The notes: a model not told the origin generated them from the letters alone. A stretch of 64,000 nucleotides of DNA from Flavobacteriales bacterium UBA1494 (GCA_905182175.1 CAJJAT010000008.1:180973-244972), one strand, 5' to 3'; shown: positions 28,071 to 38,415, counted from the first letter of the stretch. Numbers and translations are program-made.

Positions 28071-29041
28071 TTAAACGACTAACTTCGCACTCAACAACTA
28101 CGAAGTATTTCTAATTTAGTACAAGTACAATCCACACCTCCTCTCTTCTATTGGAATACTATGTTCATTCACGACTTTTAGCTACTGCTCTTGAATCATT
28201 TTCCCTTGTAAATCATACAGCAAAAAGCTAACCTGCTCACTAAATTTTGCCGCAAAATCTAAGTTAAGTTAGTTCGTTGACAGGTTGGAGTGTAGACGAT
28301 GATTTCTACCAATTAGTTCCAGCTCATTCAAACCGCATACAGTGTCAAAGGGTACACAGACACAATTAGCCGAATACACATCGCCTATGTGGTAACAAAT
28401 TTCTTTCAGCTGTTTATCAGTTCTGCCACCGACAAAGAATGTATCAACCTCTGTTAAATCTGTAAAATTTCCAATCGTAGTATACTGCTCCCCACCTTCC
28501 GCTTTATATTGAAAATCAAATTGTAGCCATTCTTCTTTCTCTTTTATGAAGGAATTTAGAGCAACCATTATTTGGGATAGAAAAGGCAAATAAAGGAAAT
28601 TACTTGACCCGATTTTAGTAGCAGAAAAATACACCCCGACCTATTCTTAAATGCATCCCTTGAAACATATGCTAAGGAAACAAATAGCTGCAAGCAGTAA
28701 GTGCTGTCTTGCACCACAGTCTATGACATTCAACTTTGAATGTACTCTCGATAACACTTGCTATCCTTCGTTCTGGTGAGGACGTAACTAGAAAAACCAA
28801 TATAAGAGGAGCCTAAATGAGCAAACTAATATCCTGTAAAGTTTATTGGAATTGTTCTATTAAAGTTCAAGTTTGGAACAGAAGAGTCAGGACTCCCGAT
28901 TGAAAGGACACACAATATAGAGGTTGAAATGCGGGTTTCATTTTTGTAAACGTATATTCATAACTAGGATTCGGTAGTAAATTCTGTGTAGGCAATAAGC
29001 CCGTAAAGAATAAGAATACCCATGCTAAAAAACTATTTCAT
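28071..29041 (-). pseudogene. decayed type IX cargo protein with C-terminal sorting domain
   Basis: Minus-strand fragments, in shifting frames, spell a known type of secreted Flavobacteriia protein: a signal peptide and FTGLLPTQNLLPNPSYE at about 29035-28955, a middle part (YREYIQS-like), an open frame of 121 codons at 28634-28269 (YFSATKIGSSNFLYLPF, EGGEQYTTIGNF, YHIGDVY), then in the same frame a sorting domain (FSEQVSFLLYDLQGKMIQEQ-stop-LKVV...GLYLY-stop-IRNTS-stop-LLSAKLVV). Stops in the last part replace residues such as Gln or Glu. Several frameshifts and stops make it nonfunctional, though the 121-codon frame could be mistaken for a gene. Confidence 0.75.
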
Positions 29042-29179
29042 CTATTAAATTGCTAATTTACGTGAAAGAAAGTATTCCAAAATTAGTTCTCCCCTGCTCA
29101 CAATAACCTTTCATTTATCATTGTATACAGTATACAGCTCCACTAATTTAAGCAATACGATGCTATAGTATCAAGGTCG

Positions 29180-29265
29180 CTTTGTGCCTCGCAATGACTT
29201 TCCGATTAGTCATTGTAAATGGAATATAACGGGGATGAAGTAATCTAATAATCGAACCTATTGTT
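29180..29265. repeat. second degraded copy of the dispersed repeat
   Basis: GCTTTGTGCCTCGCAATGAC (29191-29210) followed by GTCATTGTAAATGGAAT and GGGGATGAAGTAATCT repeats, in weaker form, the arms seen at 27831-28020. The interval from 29042 to 29309 holds no gene that I can support. Confidence 0.5.
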
Positions 29266-29309
29266 TTATAAATTCGAACGTAAATATTTAATTACGAATA
29301 TAATAAAGT

Positions 29310-29347
29310 AATAAGCCCTTTACAACAAAGTTGAAAAGGGCTTATTA
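29310..29347 (-). terminator. intrinsic terminator of the pdh transcript
   Basis: AATAAGCCCTTT and AAAGGGCTTATT pair around a short loop, with T-rich sequence following on the minus strand, about 20 bp beyond the pdhC stop. Confidence 0.8.
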
Positions 29348-29365
29348 AGTATTTTAATACAAATC

Positions 29366-30976
29366 CTATCCTAAAATAGTAACTGGATTCTGTAAGTACG
29401 TTTTGAATGTATTCAAGAACTCAGAACCTTTAGCACCATCAACCACTCTGTGATCACACGACAAGGTAACTTTCATTCTGTTTCCAACAACTATCTGTCC
29501 ATCCTTTACAACCGGCTCTTGTCGAATTGCTCCTATTGCCATAATACAAGCATTTGGGGGGTTAATAATAGCCGTAAATTCTTCAATTCCAAACATTCCT
29601 AAATTAGAAATAGAGAAAGTACTGCCTTCCATTTCGTTTGGTTGAATTTTCTTTTCTCTTGCTCTTCCTGCAAAGTCTCGTACTTCTGCAGTAATACTAG
29701 ATAATTGCTTTTTGTCCGCATTTTTCACTACAGGCACAACTAAACCTTCTTCCACAGCTACCGCTACACCAATGTGAACGTAATTGTAGGTTCTAATTTT
29801 ATCCACTAACCACGATGAGTTAATTGCAGGGTGCTTTTTTAAGGCAGCAGCGGCTGACTTAATGACTAAGTCATTGAAAGAAACCTTAACATCAGGCAAT
29901 TCGTTAATTGCCTTCCTTGCAGCAATTGCTTGATCCATATCAATATCAATCGTCAGATAGAAATGAGGAGCAGCATATTTGCTTTCAGCTAAACGCTTGG
30001 CAATTACTTTTCTCATTTGCGTAACTGGCAAATCCTCGTAACTTTCTTCTCCCGCAAACACAGTTGCTATAGAAGCTTTGGCACTTGCAGCAACTGGTTG
30101 ATAATTCTCTATATCTCTTTTAATAATTCTTCCACCATCTCCAGAACCTGCAATCGTTGAAACGTCGATGCTTTTCTCTTTTGCTAGTCGCTGCGCTAAC
30201 GGTGAAATTTTAATTCTTCCTGAGCTATTTGTTGCAGCTTTTGCAACCGGAGCAGCCGAAGCAATAGGCGCAGGACTAAATGCAGTCTCCTTTTTCGCAG
30301 GTGCCTCTTCCTTTTCAAGAATTTCTGCGTTACTTCCAAAAGCATCAATTAGCTTTTGATAATCAGCGCCCTTTTCTCCAATAACTCCTAAGATAGCGTC
30401 CACCTCAGCAGATTCTCCTTCTTTTACACCCTGATAAAGCAATATTCCGTCTTCGAAGGATTCGAATTCCATGGTTGCCTTATCGGTCTCAATCTCTGCT
30501 AATATTTCTCCAGATTCTACCGAATCTCCAATGTTTTTAACCCATGCAGCAACCGTTCCTTCGGTCATGGTGTCACTGAGCTTAGGCATTTTTACAATTA
30601 CCGCCTTAACGTCAGATGCATCAACGGCAGCAGGTGCTGAAGTTTTTTCCAGTACAGCCTCTTCTTTACTTTCCGCTGCAGGCGAACTTTCAGGGGTTGA
30701 AGCATTGCTAGAGTCTAATAAAGCAGAAAAATCTTCTCCCTTATCGCCAACAATGGCTAAAATAGACTCAACAGGCGCAGCTTCACCTTCTTTAACTCCA
30801 TGGTATAAAATCGTTCCAGATTGAAATGATTCAAATTCCATAGTAGCCTTATCTGTCTCAATATCAGCTAACAATTCTCCGTCTTCTACTGAATCTCCAA
30901 CTTGCTTATGCCATGTTGCAACAACACCTTCTTCCATGGTGTCACTCAACTTGGGCATTTTGATTATTTCTGCCAT
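29366..30976 (-). CDS. pdhC: pyruvate dehydrogenase complex E2, dihydrolipoamide acetyltransferase
   Basis: This is the E2 core of pyruvate dehydrogenase, 536 aa, moving acetyl from lipoamide to CoA. Two lipoyl domains (about 1-78 and 125-205) each carry the lipoylated Lys in ETDKATMEFESF. An Ala/Pro linker, a peripheral subunit-binding domain (ISPLAQRLAKEK..., about 255-290) and the acyltransferase domain with the catalytic DHRVVDG (about 507-513) follow. It lies 21 bp after pdhA; the E1 beta subunit is not in this window, as is usual in Flavobacteriia. Confidence 0.96.
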   Translation of the reverse strand: MAEIIKMPKLSDTMEEGVVATWHKQVGDSVEDGELLADIETDKATMEFESFQSGTILYHGVKEGEAAPVESILAIVGDKGEDFSALLDSSNASTPESSPAAESKEEAVLEKTSAPAAVDASDVKAVIVKMPKLSDTMTEGTVAAWVKNIGDSVESGEILAEIETDKATMEFESFEDGILLYQGVKEGESAEVDAILGVIGEKGADYQKLIDAFGSNAEILEKEEAPAKKETAFSPAPIASAAPVAKAATNSSGRIKISPLAQRLAKEKSIDVSTIAGSGDGGRIIKRDIENYQPVAASAKASIATVFAGEESYEDLPVTQMRKVIAKRLAESKYAAPHFYLTIDIDMDQAIAARKAINELPDVKVSFNDLVIKSAAAALKKHPAINSSWLVDKIRTYNYVHIGVAVAVEEGLVVPVVKNADKKQLSSITAEVRDFAGRAREKKIQPNEMEGSTFSISNLGMFGIEEFTAIINPPNACIMAIGAIRQEPVVKDGQIVVGNRMKVTLSCDHRVVDGAKGSEFLNTFKTYLQNPVTILG

Positions 30977-30997
30977 AACAACTTCTTGTTTTTGCTA

Positions 30998-32035
30998 TTA
31001 GTCTTGTATGAATGGGTAATCCTTTTGAACATATACGTCAGTGTATAGTTCAGAAGCGTCGGGATATGCCGAATTTTCTGCAAATTCAATTGATTCTTGA
31101 ACTTTAGCTTTTACTTTATCTTGAATTGCTTTGAGTTCTGATTCAGTAGCATATTCTCTCTTCTGAATAACGTTCAAGGCTTGCTCAATTGGGTCAAGCG
31201 TTTTGTATTCTTCTAATTCCTCTTTTGTTCTATACTTTGCTGGATCAGACATAGAGTGACCCTTATATCTGTAAGTTCTCATCTCCAATAGTGTTGGCCC
31301 GTCTCCCTTTCTTGCTCTCGTTACGGCTCTTTCAATGGCTTCGTGAACAGGCTCACAAGCCATTCCGTCCACTTGCTCATTTGGCATTTCGTAACCTTCT
31401 GCTAAAACATTCAGATTGGTAACGTTAGAAACTCTGTCCACAGCAGTACCCATAGCATAGTTATTATTTTCAATGATGAAAATAACCGGTAATTTCCAAA
31501 ACATGGCCATATTCAACGCCTCATGAAAAGCTCCTTGTCGAACTGCTCCGTCTCCCATGTAACAAAGAGTCACATTATCGTTTCCCTTGTATTTATCAGC
31601 GAAAGCGATGCCAGCACCCATCGGTATTTGGCCTCCTACGATTCCATGTCCTCCAAAGAAATTTAATTCTTTACTAAACATGTGCATAGAACCACCTTTT
31701 CCTTTCGTACATCCGGTTTCTTTACCAAATAATTCTGCCATTACGTATTTAGGATCCATACCCAATCCAATTGGGTGTGCATGATCTCTATACGCAGTAA
31801 TATAATTATCAGTTGGCTTTGTCGCTGAAACAGCAGCAGCCACCAGCGCTTCTTGTCCAATGTATAAGTGACAGAATCCTCGAATTTTTTGTTGAATGTA
31901 TAGCTGCCCTGCTTTTTCTTCAAATTTCCTCATCAAAAGCATTGATTCATACCACTTCATGTAAGTAGCTTTATCAAACTTATCTGTTTTCTTAGCGGCA
32001 GTTTTTGCCTTGCTAATTGTAGTCTTTTTTGCCAT
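30998..32035 (-). CDS. pdhA: pyruvate dehydrogenase E1 component alpha subunit
   Basis: This is a thiamine-diphosphate-dependent E1 alpha subunit, 345 aa. Its ThDP motif runs from MGDGAVRQGAFHEALN (about 165-180) to IIENNNYAMGT (about 193-203), and the phosphorylation-loop-like segment TYRYKGHSMSDPAKYRTKEE (about 252-271) is present. The N-terminus has a Lys/Ala-rich extension, common here. It precedes pdhC in one operon, with cdd upstream in the same direction after a gap of about 55 bp. Confidence 0.95.
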   Translation of the reverse strand: MAKKTTISKAKTAAKKTDKFDKATYMKWYESMLLMRKFEEKAGQLYIQQKIRGFCHLYIGQEALVAAAVSATKPTDNYITAYRDHAHPIGLGMDPKYVMAELFGKETGCTKGKGGSMHMFSKELNFFGGHGIVGGQIPMGAGIAFADKYKGNDNVTLCYMGDGAVRQGAFHEALNMAMFWKLPVIFIIENNNYAMGTAVDRVSNVTNLNVLAEGYEMPNEQVDGMACEPVHEAIERAVTRARKGDGPTLLEMRTYRYKGHSMSDPAKYRTKEELEEYKTLDPIEQALNVIQKREYATESELKAIQDKVKAKVQESIEFAENSAYPDASELYTDVYVQKDYPFIQD

Positions 32036-32091
32036 AGTCGCTCAAAATATAGTTGACAAATTTAACATAAAAAGGCTTATTTTTCACTTTC

Positions 32092-32583
32092 TTACTGCTT
32101 TTTCAACGCAGTGAAATCGAAGGCCAATGGTAGCAAATCTTTACAGCTATTAAACTCCCAAACTTCCTTACTAGAATTCATGAGTAAAACCCTCACATTA
32201 TTAGCCTGTTTCACTTCGTATTCCACCATAACTTGACGGCAAGAACCGCAGGGAGAAATTTGTTTTTGAGCAGTTGTTTCAGAAGCTGCGTAAATCGCAA
32301 TGGTTTCCATATCCACATCTCTAAAATTGGCAGAAGCAGCGAACATCGCTACTCTTTCAGCGCATAATCCAGAAGGATAGGCCGCATTCTCTTGATTTGA
32401 TCCTGCGACAACCTCTCCACTTTTTAACAACACAGCAGCACCGACATGAAATTCAGAATACGGAGCGTAAGCATCATTTGAGAGCTCAATGGCCTTACTC
32501 AACAATAATTGGTCAGCATCAGACAATTCACTAATGTTGCCATAAGAGAGATAGGAAACTGATATAGTTTGATTTTCCTTCAT
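32092..32583 (-). CDS. cdd: cytidine deaminase
   Basis: This zinc enzyme, 163 aa, deaminates cytidine and deoxycytidine in pyrimidine salvage. The catalytic motifs are complete: PYSEFHVGAAV, the zinc Cys and catalytic Glu in GLCAERVAMF, and the two zinc Cys in SPCGSCRQVM. The length matches the homotetrameric family with a modest N-terminal extension. It lies between ispF and pdhA, an order seen in other Flavobacteriia. Confidence 0.94.
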   Translation of the reverse strand: MKENQTISVSYLSYGNISELSDADQLLLSKAIELSNDAYAPYSEFHVGAAVLLKSGEVVAGSNQENAAYPSGLCAERVAMFAASANFRDVDMETIAIYAASETTAQKQISPCGSCRQVMVEYEVKQANNVRVLLMNSSKEVWEFNSCKDLLPLAFDFTALKKQ

Positions 32584-32632
32584 AATAAACGATTTAAGAA
32601 CAAGGTAAACAATATAAGAGAACTAGAGTTCT

Positions 32633-33115
32633 TTAATCCTTATAAATTAAGACGGTTGCGTAGGCGGAAACACCTTCTTGTCTGCCTTCAAATCCAAGTC
32701 TTTCTGTTGTAGTTGCTTTAATTGACAAATCATCTTCATCAATTCCCATGCATTCAGCAAGAACCTTCTTCATTGCCGGAATGTGGGGATTAACTTTGGG
32801 TTGCTCTAAAGCAATGGTTGAGTCAATATTGGATATTTTGTAGTCGTTTTTAGCTAATATAGCCACTACATCTTTTAGTAAAATCTTACTATCAATTCCT
32901 TTGTATTGGTCATCTGTGGGTGGAAAATGAAACCCAATATCTCGAAGGTTTGCTGCTCCAAGCAATGCATCACATATGGTGTGAATTAATACATCTGCAT
33001 CCGAATGCCCGAAAGATCCCTTGTGATGCGGAATATGTATTCCTCCTAAAATAAAATCTTCTCCTTCAGCAAGCTGATGAACATCAAAACCGAAACCTAC
33101 CCTTATCTTCACCAC
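32633..33115 (-). CDS. ispF: 2-C-methyl-D-erythritol 2,4-cyclodiphosphate synthase
   Basis: IspF makes the cyclic diphosphate intermediate of the MEP isoprenoid pathway. At 160 aa it has GFGFDVHQL with the metal Asp/His, GSFGHSDADVLIHTICDALLGAA with the third ligand His, and the C-terminal ATTTERLGFEGRQEGVSAYA. It begins immediately after the porV stop, with zero to one base between, so it is probably transcribed with porV. Confidence 0.96.
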   Translation of the reverse strand: MVKIRVGFGFDVHQLAEGEDFILGGIHIPHHKGSFGHSDADVLIHTICDALLGAANLRDIGFHFPPTDDQYKGIDSKILLKDVVAILAKNDYKISNIDSTIALEQPKVNPHIPAMKKVLAECMGIDEDDLSIKATTTERLGFEGRQEGVSAYATVLIYKD

Positions 33116-34402
33116 TTAATCTTTATTTTGGCTTGCAAAGTCATCGAAACTAAACCCAAGAGAAAAGCGCACTGAGCCAGCTAATGGGTTTGTTTGAGCA
33201 TTTCCAATTAGGTAAGAAGCATCAAACTGAAATACACTTAGTTTAAATCCAACTCCAGCTGTTAAATACCGTCTATTCCCTTTCAAAGGATTTTCATAAA
33301 AATACCCTAATCGAACTGCAACCTGTTTATCATACCAATATTCGATTCCTGCAGAAAGAGTTACCTCACTTAATTCTTCTCTTAGAACACTTCCACTTTC
33401 AACCTCCACACCTGTGCCGTCGTTATTCACTCCTGTAACTACTCCTGGAGCATCATTGAATGAGCCAAAAACGCCGCTCGCTATACTTACGTTTGGATCT
33501 TTACCTGACACAACTACCGGATTACCACCCGGATCAATAACAACTGTACCTGTAGAATCAATTAAATACGTCGGAGGGGTTGGGACGAGCAACTTATTTG
33601 CCTCTAAAATAAAAGTCATTGAATTGTAATCGTCAAAATCCAATTGTAAAGATGAACCTAATCTAAGATTTGCCGGTAAAAAGTCACTCTGGTTATTATC
33701 AGAATAAGACATTTTAGCTCCTAAATTTGAAATATTAATACCTGCCCTAACTGTAGCATCATAGTCGGATATTCTCAATTTATCGTTAAACCAATATGCA
33801 GAAACGTCTGCCCCAACCGACTGCGCAGCTCGTGTATCTGTCCCGTTAACATTAATCCCATTTGTTAAGTTGGAATTAACGTAACGTAAGGCCATTCCAA
33901 ATGAAAACTGTTCTGATAGCTTTAGGCCGTAACCTAGGTCAAGAGCAAATTCATTCGGTCTAAAATTCCCAATCACATTGCCATTAATATCAGTAAAGGT
34001 AATGTCTCCCAAAGAGAAGTAACGCAAAGAACCACTTAAAGTAGATTTACGATCAATTTTATAGAATCCAGTTAGATATGCCAAACTGATATCTCCTACT
34101 AAATTTCTTAACCAAGGAGAGTAACTCAATGAAAAGCCCATGGAGCCATCCATAAAAGCAGACTTTGCAGGGTTCCAATGTATTGAACTTAGGTCCGGAG
34201 AAGTTGAGACACCTGCATCTCCCAGAGCCCCTGCCCTAGAGTCGGGGGAAATTAGCAAAAAGGGAACAGCTGTAGTAATGGTATTTAACTGAGCCACAGT
34301 TTGAGTTTGTTGGGCGTTTACTGTATTCTGCGCAATAGAATTTAAACTCACTAAATACGCAGCTGCGCCGAGCGTAATTTTTTTTATGTTTTTTACTGTC
34401 AA
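33116..34402 (-). CDS. porV: type IX secretion outer-membrane protein PorV
   Basis: PorV (LptO) is a FadL-like outer-membrane barrel that shuttles type IX cargo from the translocon to the PorU sortase. The 428-aa protein has a signal peptide (about 1-24) and the hallmark start of the mature domain: TAVPFLLISPDSRAGALGDAG (about 43-63), followed by HWNPAKSAFM and alternating barrel strands ending in VRFSLGFSF. A longer loop at about 270-325 (VIDPGGNPVVVSGKDP) looks like an extracellular insertion. It lies directly after porU. Confidence 0.93.
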   Translation of the reverse strand: MTVKNIKKITLGAAAYLVSLNSIAQNTVNAQQTQTVAQLNTITTAVPFLLISPDSRAGALGDAGVSTSPDLSSIHWNPAKSAFMDGSMGFSLSYSPWLRNLVGDISLAYLTGFYKIDRKSTLSGSLRYFSLGDITFTDINGNVIGNFRPNEFALDLGYGLKLSEQFSFGMALRYVNSNLTNGINVNGTDTRAAQSVGADVSAYWFNDKLRISDYDATVRAGINISNLGAKMSYSDNNQSDFLPANLRLGSSLQLDFDDYNSMTFILEANKLLVPTPPTYLIDSTGTVVIDPGGNPVVVSGKDPNVSIASGVFGSFNDAPGVVTGVNNDGTGVEVESGSVLREELSEVTLSAGIEYWYDKQVAVRLGYFYENPLKGNRRYLTAGVGFKLSVFQFDASYLIGNAQTNPLAGSVRFSLGFSFDDFASQNKD

Positions 34403-34466
34403 AAGAATTATTTTTTGAGGGGGTGCAAATATAACAAAGATTGTAGCTATCAGTCTAATTTGAATC

Positions 34467-37400
34467 TTACAGAATTACAAGCTTTTCAATCTTCTCGGAA
34501 GTAGATCCATTTGCAGATCTAACTTTTAACTTATACATATATACTCCTTTACCTATTTTATCTCCAAAGTCATCTCTTCCATCCCAACGAATATCTTTTG
34601 AAATAAAGCCTTGATTCACTACCATTTGGTCAATTGACTTTACCAGCTTTCCAGAAACGGTGAATACTTCTAATTTAATATCCATTACAACACCAGCTTG
34701 GTTGTGCTGAAAAATAAATTCGGTGTTTGTAGTAAATGGATTAGGGTAATTTACCAAATTCTCGATTTTTACTTCTTGGTCCTTAACAACTGTAAACTCA
34801 ATTGTCTTTTCTGAAGAATTATTCGCAACATCCCAAGCTTTAACGGTTATTGTATGTTTTCCTGCAGATAGAGCTAAAAGAGGATAGGTGATAGCACCCT
34901 TCGTGTGGTCGTCTACTGCAGCTTCATAAAAATCATTCAGAATAAATGATTTTTCCGAATTACCATCGACCGTCGCTACAATGTCATGACCGATGCCACT
35001 CCCTACTGTATTTATTCCTTGATCATCCTTCAGTTTCAACAACAACCTTGGATTTTCATCTGTAAGTCCACCATATACAAAGTTTTCATCGTTTAAATAA
35101 AGTTCCATCTGTGGTCCTTGATCATCCTGAACCAAATTTGGATTACTTCCTCCAATTATTACATCTTCTGAATAGCCATTTGCATCTATTTGCTGATTTT
35201 CTGCATAGTATGAAATTTTTCCTTTCCCAAAACTGTAAGAGATATCTTTGGGCACTACAAAGGTGAATGTAAAATCCCCTGATGTGACGGTAGCCTTTCC
35301 TTTAAAAATTCTGCGTTCTCTTGTTTCAAAGGAAAATACCCCTCCTCCGTCATTGTTCAAAGTACGTTTTGTTTCTATCTTATCGAACACTGTAGGATAT
35401 ACAAATCCATTAAAATTACTGAGTTTGTTACCCGCGTCATCAGCAATTATTCCTGAAATCGTAACTGTAGATAAGGCGTTTAATGTATCGGCTTGAGCAA
35501 TTGGCTTTCCATTAATCTCTGTTGTCACCACTCTCTCTTTAGGAATTGCCAGTCTAACAGCAGGATCTCCCAACAACGAAAAGTTTCTGGAGTTAGTTGA
35601 ATAAGCATTAAAGTTCTTAACATCCAAAAATATGTCCCCGAGTCGCATTGCTTCTCCATTTGGTCTTGGTTCAAATACTTGATCGTAAAAAGAACGATTG
35701 AGTAAATAATTCGGACTAGAAAACACTAACCTAGTAGTTGTCATTAGTCCGATGCCACCTCCATCGGGGTTTAGCAGTAATAGCTCACCTCCTGATGTTC
35801 TCAGAGGATCATCAAATCGACTAAATTCGCAGGTAGCTGTTAAAAAAACAGGAAGATTTTGAATATTTTTAAAGTTCATGATTTCAAAAATGCCTAGAAT
35901 TCTCTCAGCTGTCCAACCTGTTTCTCCACCATGCCCTGTATAGTTTAAGAATAATGCACCATCTTCAACCGCTTGTACTAAATCTGAAGTAACTTCAGGG
36001 TATCTAGCTCCGCTTGCTGTAGCTTGTTGCTGGTAAGCATCTAAAAATATTTTTTGTGTATTGAAGTCTTTTCCCTTTTGATCTACTAATTTAGAAAGAT
36101 CGTTCGCTTGAGACATGTGCACAACTCCATCCTCGTCATCTCCAACAAAAACTATCTTATTCCTCCAATCTTTCATCGCATTAGCGGAGTAATAAGATAC
36201 AATTTTATCAACAATACCCTCTGCTTCCTGAAGCGTTTGGACAGGAAACCTTCCTATTGCGATATCCATCCTATCTTGACTTGGCACCCTCCATTCTCCT
36301 TCACTATCATCTAAAAATCCAAAGTAATCATCTGAAACATGAGAATTTACAGGATCTACAGAATTTGTGGATTGAAACGCAGGAACAAAGTTGGTATTCC
36401 CTGATATTTTATCTTTATACATGTAGGACGCATCACCCAACATAAGCACATACTTTGGCGGTGTTCCTACAGAAGAAGCCCTGTCGTAAAACATTTTAAT
36501 GAACGACCTCATTGCAATTAGGTCTTGCGAACCTGAAGAAAACTCATTGAAAATTTGCAGCGGAGTCACAACATTTACCTTTAGACCTTCGCTTCTGTGA
36601 ATATCCGCTAATCGGTTCGCCGCAGACAAAAAATCATGATGGCTTATGATCAACATTTCCGCCTGAGGCAAAGCGTGTAAGTTTTGATTAAGAACCTGAC
36701 CTAAACCTGATATCCCGATAGAATCTGTTTCTGTAAAAGCAATGTATTCTCTTAACTCCGTCACGTTATTTTGAAAGGCAGTTTTGTTACCAAAACTTTG
36801 CAAACTCATCGCATCGATACTATTTGAATTAGTTATGTCCCATACCCTCAAATTAGGCACAACAGGAAACTCAAAAACACTTTCTTCTGTGCCATTACCA
36901 TTTGAAACAACTGATCTCATGTCTCTAAATCTCATCTGTTGCCCAGACATAATAAGTTTCGATCGGGTGTTAACGGTTAAATAATTTAACCAACCTTTAG
37001 AAACTACCTGAGGCTTATCATAATCTACATTAAAAGAAAGCAAACCCCGATTAGGTGTAAATTCAAAATTATCTCTTGCACTTTGAGCAAACCTAAACTC
37101 ATATCTATTAAGGTTAGTAGAACCAACCTCTGTATCAAAAGATTGACCATTAACAGTAACGGTAAATTTACTTTTCACTCCCGATCTGGCGAAGACACTT
37201 AACTCAGCTTTTGCATTTTCTGTGGTTACAGTGTTTGCGCCACTCAAAACCACCGTCAAATTGGTAGTATTATCAAATAACTCTCCTAGCCACAAGCTTC
37301 CTGATTTCAACAAATTGCTTAGCTCCAATTCGTGAAAATCATAACTATCAAACTCAGCCACAGTAGATGAAGATGGATTTAAAGATATCGGTTTTACATT

Positions 37401-38267
37401 TACTCTACTGCCATTGTTGCCGTCCGCATTTATAAAATAAAACGTTGTATCGCTATACAAATTCAATCTTTGACGAAACATGTTTCTGACATTATCATAT
37501 TCCCATTGAACTTGGCTTTGACCATAGAATAAAACATAATCATTTGCATCAAATGACCCATCTTGTTCACCGACCACAATTATTGCATTTTCAAGTAAAT
37601 CATCGGGCCTCAAATCATTATTCGCACTAGGGAGCATACCTCCACCATAACCATACAATTTAATTTTCCTAGGATCAACACTTGCAACATCCATCCCTAA
37701 AGAAAGTAAAAAACTCCTTGTCAGTTTAAAGACTTTATCTTCAGTTACTGCAATTTTGTACCATGTTCCATCCGCCAATTTTGATTGAGCTGCGAAAGTC
37801 AAACTTTTATTTGTTTGCACTCTTTGTTTCTCTGCCGTATTATAAGCTATGTCAAATGAAATTAAACGCTCTACCTGACCATTCGAGGCTAAGCGTAGTG
37901 GTATTATTTTAATCTCTGTTTGCTTTACTTTTTTCACTACCACCACTTGTAAAGCGACATCAAAGTCTGAACCTAGTAGACTTTTGTCAATTAATCTCGC
38001 ATCATCAGTACTTACATTTTCGGTTATTACATTTTGCAATCGAACTCCGGAGAGAACTTTACCTTCCGTTCGCTCAACAAAAAATGGAATTTTATTCGTA
38101 GAAAAGTTATACTGAGCACCAACAAAAGTCAAAGTCCTTTGATTCAATGTACCTTCCAACCCGTATTGCAATGGACTGATCCAATCTAACTGCACCTTGT
38201 TAAAATCTTGACCAAAAACAATGGTTGACATTAAAAATAATAAGAGAAATATTTTATTTTTTTTCAT
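34467..38267 (-). CDS. porU: type IX secretion sortase PorU
   Basis: PorU is the C25 (gingipain-like) sortase that cleaves C-terminal domains from type IX cargo. This 1266-aa protein has a signal peptide (MKKNKIFLLLFLMSTIVFGQ), a long N-terminal region, a C25 domain with His at about 777 in NYTGHGGETGW and Cys at about 811 in TATCEFSRFDD, a spacing like that of the known catalytic pair, and its own C-terminal domain (NYPNPFTTNTEF to EKLVIL, about 1170-1266). It is followed by porV and is divergent from porP. Confidence 0.95.
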   Translation of the reverse strand: MKKNKIFLLLFLMSTIVFGQDFNKVQLDWISPLQYGLEGTLNQRTLTFVGAQYNFSTNKIPFFVERTEGKVLSGVRLQNVITENVSTDDARLIDKSLLGSDFDVALQVVVVKKVKQTEIKIIPLRLASNGQVERLISFDIAYNTAEKQRVQTNKSLTFAAQSKLADGTWYKIAVTEDKVFKLTRSFLLSLGMDVASVDPRKIKLYGYGGGMLPSANNDLRPDDLLENAIIVVGEQDGSFDANDYVLFYGQSQVQWEYDNVRNMFRQRLNLYSDTTFYFINADGNNGSRVNVKPISLNPSSSTVAEFDSYDFHELELSNLLKSGSLWLGELFDNTTNLTVVLSGANTVTTENAKAELSVFARSGVKSKFTVTVNGQSFDTEVGSTNLNRYEFRFAQSARDNFEFTPNRGLLSFNVDYDKPQVVSKGWLNYLTVNTRSKLIMSGQQMRFRDMRSVVSNGNGTEESVFEFPVVPNLRVWDITNSNSIDAMSLQSFGNKTAFQNNVTELREYIAFTETDSIGISGLGQVLNQNLHALPQAEMLIISHHDFLSAANRLADIHRSEGLKVNVVTPLQIFNEFSSGSQDLIAMRSFIKMFYDRASSVGTPPKYVLMLGDASYMYKDKISGNTNFVPAFQSTNSVDPVNSHVSDDYFGFLDDSEGEWRVPSQDRMDIAIGRFPVQTLQEAEGIVDKIVSYYSANAMKDWRNKIVFVGDDEDGVVHMSQANDLSKLVDQKGKDFNTQKIFLDAYQQQATASGARYPEVTSDLVQAVEDGALFLNYTGHGGETGWTAERILGIFEIMNFKNIQNLPVFLTATCEFSRFDDPLRTSGGELLLLNPDGGGIGLMTTTRLVFSSPNYLLNRSFYDQVFEPRPNGEAMRLGDIFLDVKNFNAYSTNSRNFSLLGDPAVRLAIPKERVVTTEINGKPIAQADTLNALSTVTISGIIADDAGNKLSNFNGFVYPTVFDKIETKRTLNNDGGGVFSFETRERRIFKGKATVTSGDFTFTFVVPKDISYSFGKGKISYYAENQQIDANGYSEDVIIGGSNPNLVQDDQGPQMELYLNDENFVYGGLTDENPRLLLKLKDDQGINTVGSGIGHDIVATVDGNSEKSFILNDFYEAAVDDHTKGAITYPLLALSAGKHTITVKAWDVANNSSEKTIEFTVVKDQEVKIENLVNYPNPFTTNTEFIFQHNQAGVVMDIKLEVFTVSGKLVKSIDQMVVNQGFISKDIRWDGRDDFGDKIGKGVYMYKLKVRSANGSTSEKIEKLVIL

Positions 38268-38366
38268 TTTTTATATTGTTTCAAGTTCACCGCTATGAGT
38301 AACGATTCATGAACGAACCATTGTTTTATTTATTGCATAAAGTCAATTGCAAAGGTATAACATCAA

Positions 38367-38393
38367 TTGAATAATCTAGTTTATCTATATTTG
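38367..38393 (+). promoter_or_regulatory. promoter candidate for porP/sprF
   Basis: TTG (38367-38369), a 16-bp spacer and TATATTTG (38386-38393) fit the Bacteroidota promoter pattern, about 23 bp before the GTG start. On the other strand TACCTTTG (38350-38357) could be the -7 box for porU, though with no matching -33. Confidence 0.45.
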
Positions 38394-38415
38394 CGTTTAG
38401 CTGAAGTTTACTAGA

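Noticed and set aside
28269..28634. Free-standing 121-aa hypothetical gene on the minus strand
   Set aside because: Its sequence is the middle of a type IX cargo protein, it is followed in the same frame by a sorting domain with stops, and preceded by the N-terminus in other frames.
34467..38267. Antisense open frames inside porU (for example 35248-35496 and 36108-36314)
   Set aside because: They are shadow frames of a long conserved gene with no independent support.
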